39,122 nucleotides of DNA from Reyranella sp. (GTDB taxonomy: Bacteria; Pseudomonadota; Alphaproteobacteria; Reyranellales; Reyranellaceae), in assembly GCA_022844015.1 (NCBI GenBank), contig JALHMO010000058.1, forward strand, positions 1-39,122, read 5' to 3'. Below the pieces are notes generated by a model. It was not told the origin of the DNA. It made no database searches and saw nothing but the letters and a program-made list of their open reading frames with translations. Positions within the stretch are counted from its first letter, which is position 1. Each line of letters starts with the position of its first letter. Position numbers and translations under genes: made by a program. Below, in pieces: positions 32,305-39,122 of the stretch.

Positions 32305-33330
32305 TCAGGCCTTCCAGTAGTCTGGCAGCTTCGCGGCGAGCCACCTCGCCAGGGCGGCATTGACCGCCACCGGCTTCTCCTGTGCCATCCAGTGGCCGGA
32401 CTGCACCACGACCTCGGTGAGATCGGCGCAGTCGCGGCGCATCGGCTCGGGCAGCTTCGAGGTCATGGTCTCGCAGGTCGTGTCGTAGGCGCCGTGCAGA
32501 AACAGCACCGGCATGGCGAGCTTTCCGTCGTTCACGGAGCGCCTGGCATAGGCAGCGTTGGCTTCGTGATTCATGTACCAGGAGTCGGGGCCGAAGAAGC
32601 CGTTGCGGGTAAGCGCCGCCGTGTAGGCCTCGATATCCTGCTCGGTCAGCACGTCGGCATCGCGCGGCACGTCCGGGCAGGCGCCGCCGCCGAACCAGCC
32701 ACCGGCTGCGCGCACCATGGCGGTCGGCGCGGGCTTGCCGACGCGCGCCGGGTCGCCCTTGCGGAACAATGCCTTCACGACGTTGCGGATGTTGCTTTCG
32801 AAGGACTTGCAGGCCTTGTCGAAACTCTCGCGATAGAAGAACTGGTAGTCCCACTGCCCGGCCGGGAACTTGTCCTCGGGGTACACGGAGCGGTCGACCA
32901 GCGGCACCACGGAGTCGAGCGTGAAGCCCGAGGCGAGGTAGGGCACGCAGAGGCTCGCCACGCCGACCGTCCTGTCGGGATGATGGGAGGCCACGTTCCA
33001 CACCACGGGGCTGCCCCAGTCGTGGCCGATCCACACCGCCCTGTCCCGGCCGAGCGCCGCCAGGAGCTCCAGCATGTCGGCGACGATCAGCTCCTGGGCG
33101 AAATCCTCGTGGCGCGTGTAGGTATCGGAGCGGCCATAGCCCCGCATGTCGGGCGCGACGCAGCGAAAACCCAGCGCCGCGAACGCCGGCAGCTGGTGGC
33201 GCCACGAGCGCGAGAGCTCGGGCCAGCCGTGGCAGAAAATCAGCAGGGGGCCCGCTTCCGCTCCGCAGGCGATGTAGCCCGTGGTGTGGCGCGCGGACTT
33301 GACGGTGTGTTCGGTGATCGGGAATGTCAT
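32305..33330 (-). CDS. Alpha/beta hydrolase, epoxide-hydrolase-like
   Basis: This 341-residue alpha/beta hydrolase has the oxyanion motif HGWPE (34-38), nucleophile elbow GHDWGS with Asp104, candidate acid Asp283 (GAYDTT) and base His313 (SGHW), plus a helical cap with several Tyr that could open an epoxide. An Asp nucleophile fits epoxide hydrolases or haloalkane dehalogenases; HGWPE favours the former. The ATG at 33330 is 17 bases from the divergent crotonase start and lacks a purine-rich site. An in-frame start at 33369 would overlap that gene. Two CigR-like genes follow. Confidence 0.85.
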   Translation of the reverse strand: MTFPITEHTVKSARHTTGYIACGAEAGPLLIFCHGWPELSRSWRHQLPAFAALGFRCVAPDMRGYGRSDTYTRHEDFAQELIVADMLELLAALGRDRAVWIGHDWGSPVVWNVASHHPDRTVGVASLCVPYLASGFTLDSVVPLVDRSVYPEDKFPAGQWDYQFFYRESFDKACKSFESNIRNVVKALFRKGDPARVGKPAPTAMVRAAGGWFGGGACPDVPRDADVLTEQDIEAYTAALTRNGFFGPDSWYMNHEANAAYARRSVNDGKLAMPVLFLHGAYDTTCETMTSKLPEPMRRDCADLTEVVVQSGHWMAQEKPVAVNAALARWLAAKLPDYWKA

Positions 33331-33347
33331 GGCGAGGGGAGATTCAC

Positions 33348-34160
33348 ATGGAAATCGACACCGGCACAACCGAACTCTTGTGCAGCGTCAGGGACGGCGT
33401 GGCGCTGATCACGCTCAACCGGCCCGAGGCGCGCAACGCCATGTCGGACAGGCTGACGCCGGCGCTGCGCACCCAGATCAGGGAGCGCGGCGACGACCCG
33501 AACGTCGGCGCCCTGCTGATCACCGGCGCCGGCACCGCCTTCTGCAGCGGCGGCGATGTCAAGGGCATGGGCGGCCGCGGACCGCGCGGGCAGATGAGCT
33601 TCGAGGAGCGGCTGGGCGATCTGCGCTGGCGCCAGGCGGCCCTGACCGGCGCCCTCGTCGGCCTGCGCAAGCCGACGATCGCGGCCCTGCCCGGCGCGGC
33701 AGCCGGCGCAGGCCTCGCGATCGCGCTGGCCTGCGACATCCGCCTCGCCGCCCAATCGGCGTTCGTCAGCACCGGCTATGCCCGCGTCGCGCTGTCGGGC
33801 GACTACGGCATCGCCTGGCTGCTCACCCGCACCATCGGCTCGGCGCGGGCGCGCGAGCTGATGTTCACCGCCGAGCGCGTCGATGCCGAGCGCTGCGAGC
33901 GCATCGGCCTGGTCAACCGCGTGGTGGCCGACGACAAGCTCCAGGCCGAAGCCTTCGCGCTCGCCAGGTCGCTGGCCGAAGGGCCGCGCGTGGCGCTGCG
34001 CAACATGAAGGACAATCTCGACGACGCCCTGCACATCGACTACCCGACGGCCCTGTTCCGCGAGGCCGAGCGCCTGGTGCAGGCCTCGCGCACGGAGGAC
34101 CACAAGGAAGCCGTGCGCGCATTCGTCGAGAAGCGGAAGCCGGTGTTCGTCGGGAAGTAG
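33348..34160 (+). CDS. Enoyl-CoA hydratase/isomerase family protein (crotonase fold)
   Basis: This 270-residue crotonase has NRPEARNAM (24-32), the oxyanion-hole motifs TAFCSGGDVKGM (63-74) and ALPGAAAGAGLAIALACDIR (113-132), then YARVALSGDYGIAWLL. The two catalytic glutamates of a standard hydratase are not evident in the RVALSGDYG region, so isomerase, ligase-like or other crotonase chemistry is possible. GAGGGGAG precedes ATG 33348. It is divergent from the epoxide-hydrolase-like gene with only 17 bases between start codons. Confidence 0.9.
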   Translation: MEIDTGTTELLCSVRDGVALITLNRPEARNAMSDRLTPALRTQIRERGDDPNVGALLITGAGTAFCSGGDVKGMGGRGPRGQMSFEERLGDLRWRQAALTGALVGLRKPTIAALPGAAAGAGLAIALACDIRLAAQSAFVSTGYARVALSGDYGIAWLLTRTIGSARARELMFTAERVDAERCERIGLVNRVVADDKLQAEAFALARSLAEGPRVALRNMKDNLDDALHIDYPTALFREAERLVQASRTEDHKEAVRAFVEKRKPVFVGK

Positions 34161-34199
34161 CTCATCGTCACGCACATGTTCCTCTCTCTCGCCAGAGCA

Positions 34200-34371
34200 G
34201 GGCGTTCGCATGTGACAGCAAGAACCGTCATCCCGAGCGGAGCCGCCCGCAGGGCGGCGCAGTCGAGGGACCTTTCTTACTGACGCAGCGCCGAGAAAGG
34301 TCCCTCCACTACGCCTCGCTGCGCTCGGCTCCGGTCGGGATGACGGGATTTATTGCTGTATGCGAATGCCC
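34200..34371. mobile_element. MITE-like palindromic element, copy 2 (core inverted)
   Basis: The ends GGGCGTTCGCATGTG and TATGCGAATGCCC match those of the 24707-24896 copy with a few changes. The core arms are exchanged: the arm carrying GCGGAGCCGCCCGCAGGGCG and GCAGTCGAGGGACC is on the left here but on the right there. So the core is inverted. The copy is 172 bases and lacks the doubled 18-base unit. A run of 10 G follows at 34381-34390. The gap 34161-34464 contains nothing else supported. Confidence 0.8.
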
Positions 34372-34464
34372 TGCCCGCCAGGGGGGGGGGAGGAGCATGA
34401 GTTGGCACGGGTCTCTCAGCCTCTTACCTCCCGCTTGCCGCGTGACGCACCGTGCCGCAGCCTT

Positions 34465-35580
34465 TCAGTGGCCGTCGCCCGCAAGACGCAAGTGGTAGCG
34501 CGTGCCGCGCAGGTCGCCTGTCCTGCTCAGCGCGCCCTTGGCGACCAGATCCTGCAAATCCCTCGTGGCAGTGGCGCGAGAGGTCCGGGTGATCGCTATG
34601 TACTTCTCCGCGGTCATGCCTCCCTTGAATCCGTCGACTCCCTCGCGAAGCATCCGCCCAAGCGCCTTCGCCTGGCGTCCGTTCAACTGGCCACGCACCC
34701 TTTCGTGGAGCCTCGCCTTTGCGATGAGGAACTCGACGCGCTCGATCGTGCTGTGCTGGGCCTCGAGGATCGTGTCCCCGAAGTACGTCAACCAATCGGT
34801 GATCTCGGTGCCCTTGTTGTTGCGTTCCAGCGCCCCGTAGTAGTCCTTTCGCTTCCGCTCGATCGCATAGGCCAAAGCGATGAGGCTCGGCTGGCCAAGC
34901 CCTTGCGCCAATGCCTTCTCCGCGATCGCACGGCCGATGCGGCCATTGCCATCCTCGAACGGATGGATGGACACGAAGTAGATGTGGGCAATACCGGCCC
35001 GCGTGACCGGCTGAAGGGGCCGCTTGCTGCCCGGAGCGGTGTCGTTGAACCACGTGATGAACGCCTTCATCTCCGCGGCCATGCGGCCAGACGGAGGCGC
35101 TTCGAAGTGAACCCTTCGGCGATAGTCGGGCCCCGAGACAACCTGCATCGCGTCGGCATGCTTGCGATAGCGGCCGATGGCGCCGACCGAACCGGTTCCG
35201 CGCAACAGCATCCCATGCCATCGAAACAGAGCCTTGCCGGTGAGCGGCTGGGCAAACGTCTGGTACAGGTCGACCATCATTTCCGCGATGCCACGCTCAG
35301 CGGCTGGAATGCGCGGCTGTGCTGGCCCGAGACCGAACTGATGCAGGAGGGACGACTGAACGCTATGGCGGTTCAGAATCTCCCCTTCGATCTCGGACGT
35401 CTTCAGGGCTTCGTCGCTGATCAGCTCGATCTTGAGCAAATCCCTGTCGCCTGCCTCGACGTGCTTGAACGCACCGACGAACGTGCCGGCATTGAGAAGG
35501 AACTGCCGCTCGAGACGCTCCATCTCGGCGACTCTGTAGCGAAAGCCCGGCCAATCCGGTTGCTCCCAGTTCCAGGCCAT
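34465..35580 (-). CDS. Fic family protein (AMPylase with built-in inhibitory motif)
   Basis: This 371-residue protein has an N-terminal domain of the DUF4172 type (WNWEQPDWPGFRYR). An inhibitory helix carries TSEIEG (61-66), fitting the (S/T)xxxE(G/N) pattern. The full Fic motif HPFEDGNGRIGR starts at His206, and a winged helix lies at about 318-365 (RTSRATATRDLQDLVAKGAL). Fic enzymes transfer AMP to protein hydroxyls; the inhibitory Glu65 would block ATP placement, making this a self-restrained (N-terminal, class II) type. It has no partner antitoxin gene. A perfect inverted repeat overlaps its start codon, suggesting self-regulation through the winged helix. Confidence 0.93.
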   Translation of the reverse strand: MAWNWEQPDWPGFRYRVAEMERLERQFLLNAGTFVGAFKHVEAGDRDLLKIELISDEALKTSEIEGEILNRHSVQSSLLHQFGLGPAQPRIPAAERGIAEMMVDLYQTFAQPLTGKALFRWHGMLLRGTGSVGAIGRYRKHADAMQVVSGPDYRRRVHFEAPPSGRMAAEMKAFITWFNDTAPGSKRPLQPVTRAGIAHIYFVSIHPFEDGNGRIGRAIAEKALAQGLGQPSLIALAYAIERKRKDYYGALERNNKGTEITDWLTYFGDTILEAQHSTIERVEFLIAKARLHERVRGQLNGRQAKALGRMLREGVDGFKGGMTAEKYIAITRTSRATATRDLQDLVAKGALSRTGDLRGTRYHLRLAGDGH

Positions 35581-35610
35581 GAGCTATAAACGCCCCCTGT
35601 TATAGCTCAT
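35579..35610 (-). promoter_or_regulatory. Inverted repeat overlapping the fic start codon (candidate operator)
   Basis: ATGAGCTATAA (35579-35589) and TTATAGCTCAT (35600-35610) are perfect complements around 10 unique bases (ACGCCCCCTG). The left arm includes two bases of the start codon. On the fic strand the upstream arm contains GCTATAAC, usable as a -10, and AGGGGGCG lies between the arms as a possible ribosome site. A protein bound here would block both promoter and start. The remaining 116 bases to 35726 show nothing else. Confidence 0.6.
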
Positions 35611-35726
35611 GATAGGACAAAATCTGAGTTATATGAACTGGTCTACATGCGCCTCGACGGGCGCGAGAGCAATCCGCCCCATTGCCGCGCGCTGGGATCG
35701 TCCGGGCCGGACCGCTCTCCCCGGAC

Positions 35727-36719
35727 TCATGAAACCCTGACCGCCCGCTTGCCGCGATTGCGGCCTTCGAACAGATCTATCAAAGCCTGCGGCGCCTTCT
35801 CGAGACCGTCGACGATGTCGACAATGGCCTTGATGCGGCCGTCGGCGACCCACTGCGCCAGGCGCGCTTCGGCGGGCTCGCGCTGGTCGAAGAAATCCAT
35901 CACGACGAAGCCTTCCATCCTGAGCCGCTTGGTGACGACCAGGCCGGGCACAGCCATTGGCCCGGGCGCCGGCTTCTCGACGTCGTATTGCGAGACGTTG
36001 CCGCAGCAGACGATGCGGCCGCGCAGTTTCATCAGCGACAGCGCCGCCTCGAGCACCGGCCCGCCAGTATTGTCGAAATAGACATCGACGCCGCCGGGGC
36101 AGACGGCCGCCAGCGCGCGGCGCACGCCGCCCGCCTTGTAGTCGACGGCCGCGTCGAAGCCGAGCTCGCGCACCAGCCAGTCGCACTTGTCCTGGCCGCC
36201 GGCCGTGCCGACGACGCGACAGCCGGCGAGCCTGGCGATCTGGCCCACCATCGTGCCGACGGCGCCGGCCGCGGCGGACACCAGCACGGTGTCGCCGGGT
36301 TTGGGCTGCCCGACCTCGAGCAGGCCGAAATAGGCGGTAAGCCCGGTGATGCTGAGCGGCCCGACCAGGTGCTCGAGCGGCGCCCGGGTCGTCCGCTTGG
36401 TGAGGCGCCGCGCCGGCAACGCGGCATAATCCTGCCAACCCCAGTCGCCCTCGACGATGTCGCCGGGCTCGAGCCCACCCGCCTTCGACTGGACCACCTC
36501 GCCGATGGCGAAGCCGCTCATCACCTGGCCCGGCTCGAGCGCATCGCGATAGGTCTTGCCCATCATCCAGGCGCGATTTGCCGGATCGAGCGACAGCATG
36601 CGGGTGCGCACCAGCACCTCGCCGTCGCGCGGCGCCGGGATCGCGGTCTCCGTCCATTGGAAAGTGTCGGGACCGATCTTGCCCCGGGGCTGCCGGGCGT
36701 AGAGCCATTGACGGTTCAT
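35727..36719 (-). CDS. NADP-dependent MDR oxidoreductase (leukotriene B4 12-hydroxydehydrogenase/CurA-like)
   Basis: This 330-residue zinc-free medium-chain reductase starts MNRQWLYARQPRGKIGPDTF and has LSLDPANRAWM (43-53) and GLTAYFGLLEVGQPKPGDTV. It then has the nucleotide motif AAAGAVGTMVGQIA, GGPVLEAAL and GRIVCCGNVSQYD. It would reduce enal or enone double bonds with NADPH. The gene is the last of an overlapping or closely spaced four-gene operon and lies 17 bases after a crotonase gene, consistent with action on unsaturated acyl-CoA-derived compounds. The substrate is unknown. Confidence 0.93.
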   Translation of the reverse strand: MNRQWLYARQPRGKIGPDTFQWTETAIPAPRDGEVLVRTRMLSLDPANRAWMMGKTYRDALEPGQVMSGFAIGEVVQSKAGGLEPGDIVEGDWGWQDYAALPARRLTKRTTRAPLEHLVGPLSITGLTAYFGLLEVGQPKPGDTVLVSAAAGAVGTMVGQIARLAGCRVVGTAGGQDKCDWLVRELGFDAAVDYKAGGVRRALAAVCPGGVDVYFDNTGGPVLEAALSLMKLRGRIVCCGNVSQYDVEKPAPGPMAVPGLVVTKRLRMEGFVVMDFFDQREPAEARLAQWVADGRIKAIVDIVDGLEKAPQALIDLFEGRNRGKRAVRVS

Positions 36720-36736
36720 GTGACGGTTCCTGGGGA

Positions 36737-37540
36737 TCAGTCCTGGTAGTTGGCCGCGCGCTTCTGCAGGTTGGACATGACGGCCTCGATCTGGTTGGGC
36801 GAGCCGATCAGCTTCTGCTGCTCGACCGATTCCGCCATCAGGCCAGCTGCGGCGTCGGTGGCCACAGCGTCATTGAGCAACCGCTTGGCGGCGCGCACGG
36901 CGTCGGGACTCTTGGCCGTGATGTCGCGCGCCGTGGCCAAAGCCGAGGCACGCGGATCCTCGACGAGCCTGGTCACGAAGCCGAGCCGTTCCGCCTCGGT
37001 CCCGTCGAACACCCGGCCGGTGTAGGTGAGCTCGCGCACCACGTCCTCGCGCGCCAGGTGGCGCATCAGTTGCGTCCCGGCGAGGTCCGGCACGAGGCCC
37101 CATTTGATCTCCATCACCGAGAAGCGCGTGTCGGCGGTGGCGTAGCGGATGTCGGCGCCGAGCGCGATTTGGAAGCCGCCGCCGAACGCCACGCCGTGCA
37201 GGGCGGCGATCACCGGCACCGGCAGCTCGCGCCACAGCCAGGCGCATTGCTGCGGCCGGTTGGCAATGCCGTGCGTGCGCACCGTGAGGTCGCGCGCGCC
37301 GGGCACGCCGGCGCCGTTGTCCTTCATGGCGGCGAAGCTGCCCATGTCGAGACCGGCGCAGAAGGCGCGGCCTTCGCCCGACAGCACCACGGCGCGCAGG
37401 CCCTTCATCCGGGCGAGTTCCGCGCCGGCCGCGATGATGCCCTCGAACATGGCGGGATCGAGCGCGTTCATCTTGTCGACGCGGATCAGCCGGACGTCGG
37501 CGACACCGTCGGCGACATCGATCGAAACCCTGTCCTTCAT
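36737..37540 (-). CDS. Enoyl-CoA hydratase/isomerase family protein (dienoyl-CoA-isomerase-like)
   Basis: This 267-residue crotonase has VDKMNALDPAMF (21-32), RAFCAGLDMGSF (58-69), HGVAFGGGFQIALGADIRYA (115-134) and MEIKWGLVPDLAG (143-155). Glu144 and Asp152 match acidic residues placed as in delta3,5-delta2,4-dienoyl-CoA isomerases; this assignment is by pattern only. The start ATG 37540 overlaps the stop of the 59-residue upstream gene by four bases (ATGA). Operon partners are a TSUP permease, that small protein and an MDR reductase. Confidence 0.9.
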   Translation of the reverse strand: MKDRVSIDVADGVADVRLIRVDKMNALDPAMFEGIIAAGAELARMKGLRAVVLSGEGRAFCAGLDMGSFAAMKDNGAGVPGARDLTVRTHGIANRPQQCAWLWRELPVPVIAALHGVAFGGGFQIALGADIRYATADTRFSVMEIKWGLVPDLAGTQLMRHLAREDVVRELTYTGRVFDGTEAERLGFVTRLVEDPRASALATARDITAKSPDAVRAAKRLLNDAVATDAAAGLMAESVEQQKLIGSPNQIEAVMSNLQKRAANYQD

Positions 37541-37716
37541 CTGTCGGTCTCCCCGTTCAACCATTCCCGAAGGCGGCGCCTGACCTCGTCCTGCGACACC
37601 GGCGCACCGGGTTTCGGCCACATCAGCACGGCGATGCCGCGCTGCACGTCGGCATAGGTGCAATCGTCGGGCAGGCGATCGAGCAATGCCCTGACTTCCG
37701 CCTTCACATCCGTCAT
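37537..37716 (-). CDS. Small conserved hypothetical protein, antitoxin-like N-terminus
   Basis: The 59-residue product reads MTDVKAEVRALLDRLPDDCT and ends VRRRLREWLNGETDR. The first helix (RALLDRLPDDCTYADVQ) resembles short antitoxin-annotated proteins, but no toxin gene is adjacent, and the middle (VLMWPKPGAPVS) is unlike them. Both ends overlap neighbours by four bases (ATGA on each side), strong evidence that it is translated within the TSUP-crotonase operon. Confidence 0.65.
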   Translation of the reverse strand: MTDVKAEVRALLDRLPDDCTYADVQRGIAVLMWPKPGAPVSQDEVRRRLREWLNGETDR

Positions 37717-38468
37717 CGCGTCACCATCATCCAAACGCCCTGCCCCAGATAGACCGTGCCGATCGCCAGGATCACGCGCCGGGTCCAGTGATAGAACTGC
37801 TTGTCGGACATACGGTCGAGGAAGCGGCGCGACAAGGTCGTTCCGAGGACGGCGAAGGCCGCGGCGTAGGCCATCACCAGCCACTGCTCGAGGTCCCGGC
37901 CGGCTGGATTGTCGATCAGGGCGGCGAAATAGGTGACCTTGGTGAGATGCCCCAGCACCTGGGCCGCCGCCTTGGTGGAAACGTTGGCCTGCCGGGTCAT
38001 GCCGGTCCGGACGTAGAAGATGTCGAGGAGCGGGCCGGTGACGCCCGACACGAGCTGCAGGGCACCGCCGATCGCGCCTGCCAGGAAGGCCTGCCCGCCG
38101 CGCTCGATGTTGGGTGCGATGCGCTGCGGCACCGACAGCGCGACGAACGGGATCAAGCCCAGCACCATCAGCACCAGCGCCTTGTCGGGCACGAAATCGA
38201 ACGACGAGAACGCAAGCAGCGACGCACCCGAGCCCAGGCCGAAATTGAGCACCACACGCCAGTTGACGTGATGCCGCCACAGCCACGCCCGCCAGGCGTT
38301 GGCGGCGATCTGGATGACGCCATGGAACACCATGGCGACCGGCACCGGCAGCAGCGCCAGCAGGAAGCCGATCAGCAGCATGCCGCCTGCCATGCCGAAG
38401 ATGCCGGAAATGAACGACGTCACGACGGCCACGGCCGCCAGAGCTACGAGAATGGGAAGCGAGAACAT
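37713..38468 (-). CDS. TSUP/TauE-SafE family sulfite-exporter-like permease
   Basis: The 251-residue integral membrane protein has about eight helices in two half-repeats and the family opening FISGIFGMAGGMLLIGFLL (residues 19-37). The second half has LAGAIGGALQLVSGVTGPLLD (about 134-154). Relatives export sulfite, sulfoacetate or other small organic anions. The start codon ATG 38468 is chosen because homology begins there; the 145 residues further upstream in the same frame are non-homologous. It opens a four-gene operon with overlapping stops and starts. The exported anion is unknown. Confidence 0.9.
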   Translation of the reverse strand: MFSLPILVALAAVAVVTSFISGIFGMAGGMLLIGFLLALLPVPVAMVFHGVIQIAANAWRAWLWRHHVNWRVVLNFGLGSGASLLAFSSFDFVPDKALVLMVLGLIPFVALSVPQRIAPNIERGGQAFLAGAIGGALQLVSGVTGPLLDIFYVRTGMTRQANVSTKAAAQVLGHLTKVTYFAALIDNPAGRDLEQWLVMAYAAAFAVLGTTLSRRFLDRMSDKQFYHWTRRVILAIGTVYLGQGVWMMVTR

Positions 38469-38520
38469 TCGCGGGCGGCGTAACCCAGAGGCGGCGCGGT
38501 GTCGAGCAGAGCACTCGTCA

Positions 38521-38548
38521 TCCTCCCCAGCGTCTTCGCTGGGGAGGA
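38521..38548. repeat. Short family B hairpin
   Basis: TCCTCCCCAGC and GCTGGGGAGGA form a perfect 11-base inverted repeat with a six-base loop. It sits in the 153-bp gap between the divergent TSUP and amidase genes. The same stem, with one change, is at 160-180, and related stems are at 5639-5663 and 6072-6097. Confidence 0.85.
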
Positions 38549-38621
38549 GTATTGGGAACATTCCCATCCTCCGGCGAGTCTGCTCTAACGGCGGCCTGCC
38601 TGCCGCGGAGTGCCCTGCCCG

Positions 38622-39122
38622 ATGCCCGATGCCGATCTGCTGTTCATGCCGGCCACCAAGGCTGCCGCTCTCGTCCGCGCACGCAAGCTGTCGCCCGTGG
38701 AATACGTCGACGCCGTCCTGGCGGCAGTCGAGCGTGCCCAGCCGACGCTCAACTGCTTTCGCCAGGTCCTGGCCGACGAGGCGCGGCGCGACGCGCGCAC
38801 GGCAGAGGAAGCGGTCATGCGCGGCGACAGGTTGGGGCCGCTGCACGGCGTGCCGGTGAGCGTGAAGGACCTGATCGACGTCGCCGGCGCCCACACCAGG
38901 CATGGCTCGGCGATCTTCGAGGACAATGTCGCCAAGGCCGACGACGTGCTGGTGCAGCGCCTGCGCGCTGCCGGCGCCATCGTCATCGGCAAGTCGACGA
39001 CGCCGGAGTTCGGCGTCAAGGGCCTGACCGACGGCCCCTCGTTCGGCGTGACGCGCAATCCGTGGAACCTCGAGCGCACGCCCGGCGGCTCGAGCGGCGG
39101 CGGCGCGGCCGCGGTCGCCGCC
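38622..39122 (+). CDS. Amidase signature-family protein (3' end outside the window)
   Basis: The visible 167 residues are the N-terminal part of an amidase-signature enzyme of about 450-500 residues. They include [20 protein letters not shown] with the catalytic Lys of the Ser-Ser-Lys triad, [12 protein letters not shown], and the opening of the signature, [15 protein letters not shown], with the cis-Ser. The nucleophilic Ser lies beyond the edge. Substrate specificity (amide, GatA-like, acylamide) cannot be told from this part; no gatB or gatC is nearby in the window. The first ATG, 38622, is the start by homology. It is divergent from the TSUP operon. Confidence 0.92.
   Translation, partial: MPDADLLFMPATKAAALVRARKLSPVEYVDAVLAAVERAQPTLNCFRQVLADEARRDARTAEEAVMRGDRLGPLHGVPVSVKDLIDVAGAHTRHGSAIFEDNVAKADDVLVQRLRAAGAIVIGKSTTPEFGVKGLTDGPSFGVTRNPWNLERTPGGSSGGGAAAVAA

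Noticed and set aside
34381..34390. Phase-variable G-run controlling a gene
   Set aside because: The run is outside any supported gene, so slippage would have no evident coding effect. It may also be a sequencing-length artefact.
34397..34498. Short plus-strand frame after the G-run, beginning MSWHGSL, with a good ribosome site
   Set aside because: It runs antisense into the fic gene, encodes only about 33 residues and shows no family similarity.

Overview
The window is GC-rich, densely coded chromosomal DNA of an alphaproteobacterium. The gene content points there: a tripartite tricarboxylate (Tct) uptake set, many SDR, crotonase and acyl-CoA dehydrogenase genes, an EcfG-like sigma factor, a HWE/HisKA_2-type histidine kinase and CigR-like proteins. 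The style resembles Reyranella or Bradyrhizobium-like soil bacteria. That genus-level guess is inference; there is no rRNA or marker gene here to settle it. No tRNA, rRNA, CRISPR array, integrase or transposase gene was recognised.

Region 1 (1-9570) is catabolic. It holds a luciferase-like flavin monooxygenase, an SDR, a divergent TctB-TctA-TctC transporter, a pair of acyl-CoA dehydrogenase subunit genes, a DOPA-dioxygenase-like protein and a CinA C-terminal-domain protein. Its gaps are filled by large interspersed palindromic repeats, including one between the two dehydrogenase genes.

Region 2 (9692-17376) looks like an envelope and stress-response block. It holds a duplicated-motif lipoprotein, an ECF sigma factor overlapping a tiny membrane protein, several small proteins, a secreted Asn/Arg/Asp repeat protein and an LTXXQ-like periplasmic protein. 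It also has a tight Crp, SbmA-like transporter, Crp operon and a divergent histidine kinase.

Region 3 (17567-25822) is again mainly CoA and redox metabolism: DUF423, SDR, crotonase and 3-hydroxyacyl-CoA dehydrogenase genes. It also carries a DEAD-box RNA helicase with a structured leader, an N-acyl-D-amino-acid deacylase-like amidohydrolase, a tiny LLM-family pseudogene followed by a MITE-like palindrome, and an EamA permease.

Region 4 (25945-29903) is accessory: a P-loop ATPase resembling phage-type primase/helicase proteins, and a 624-residue protein that joins an AbiEi-like antitoxin/regulator domain to a complete HipA-type kinase. A candidate operator lies at the promoter of the fusion gene. 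This fusion is the best candidate for an unusual system in the window.

Region 5 (29936-39122) has an SDR, a GFA protein, an epoxide-hydrolase-like gene with two CigR-like genes, and a crotonase. It also has a second copy of the MITE-like element, a Fic protein with an inverted repeat on its start codon, and an overlapping four-gene operon (TSUP permease, small protein, crotonase, MDR reductase). It ends in an amidase cut by the window edge. Start codons were chosen from Shine-Dalgarno spacing and family alignments recalled from memory; no database search was run.
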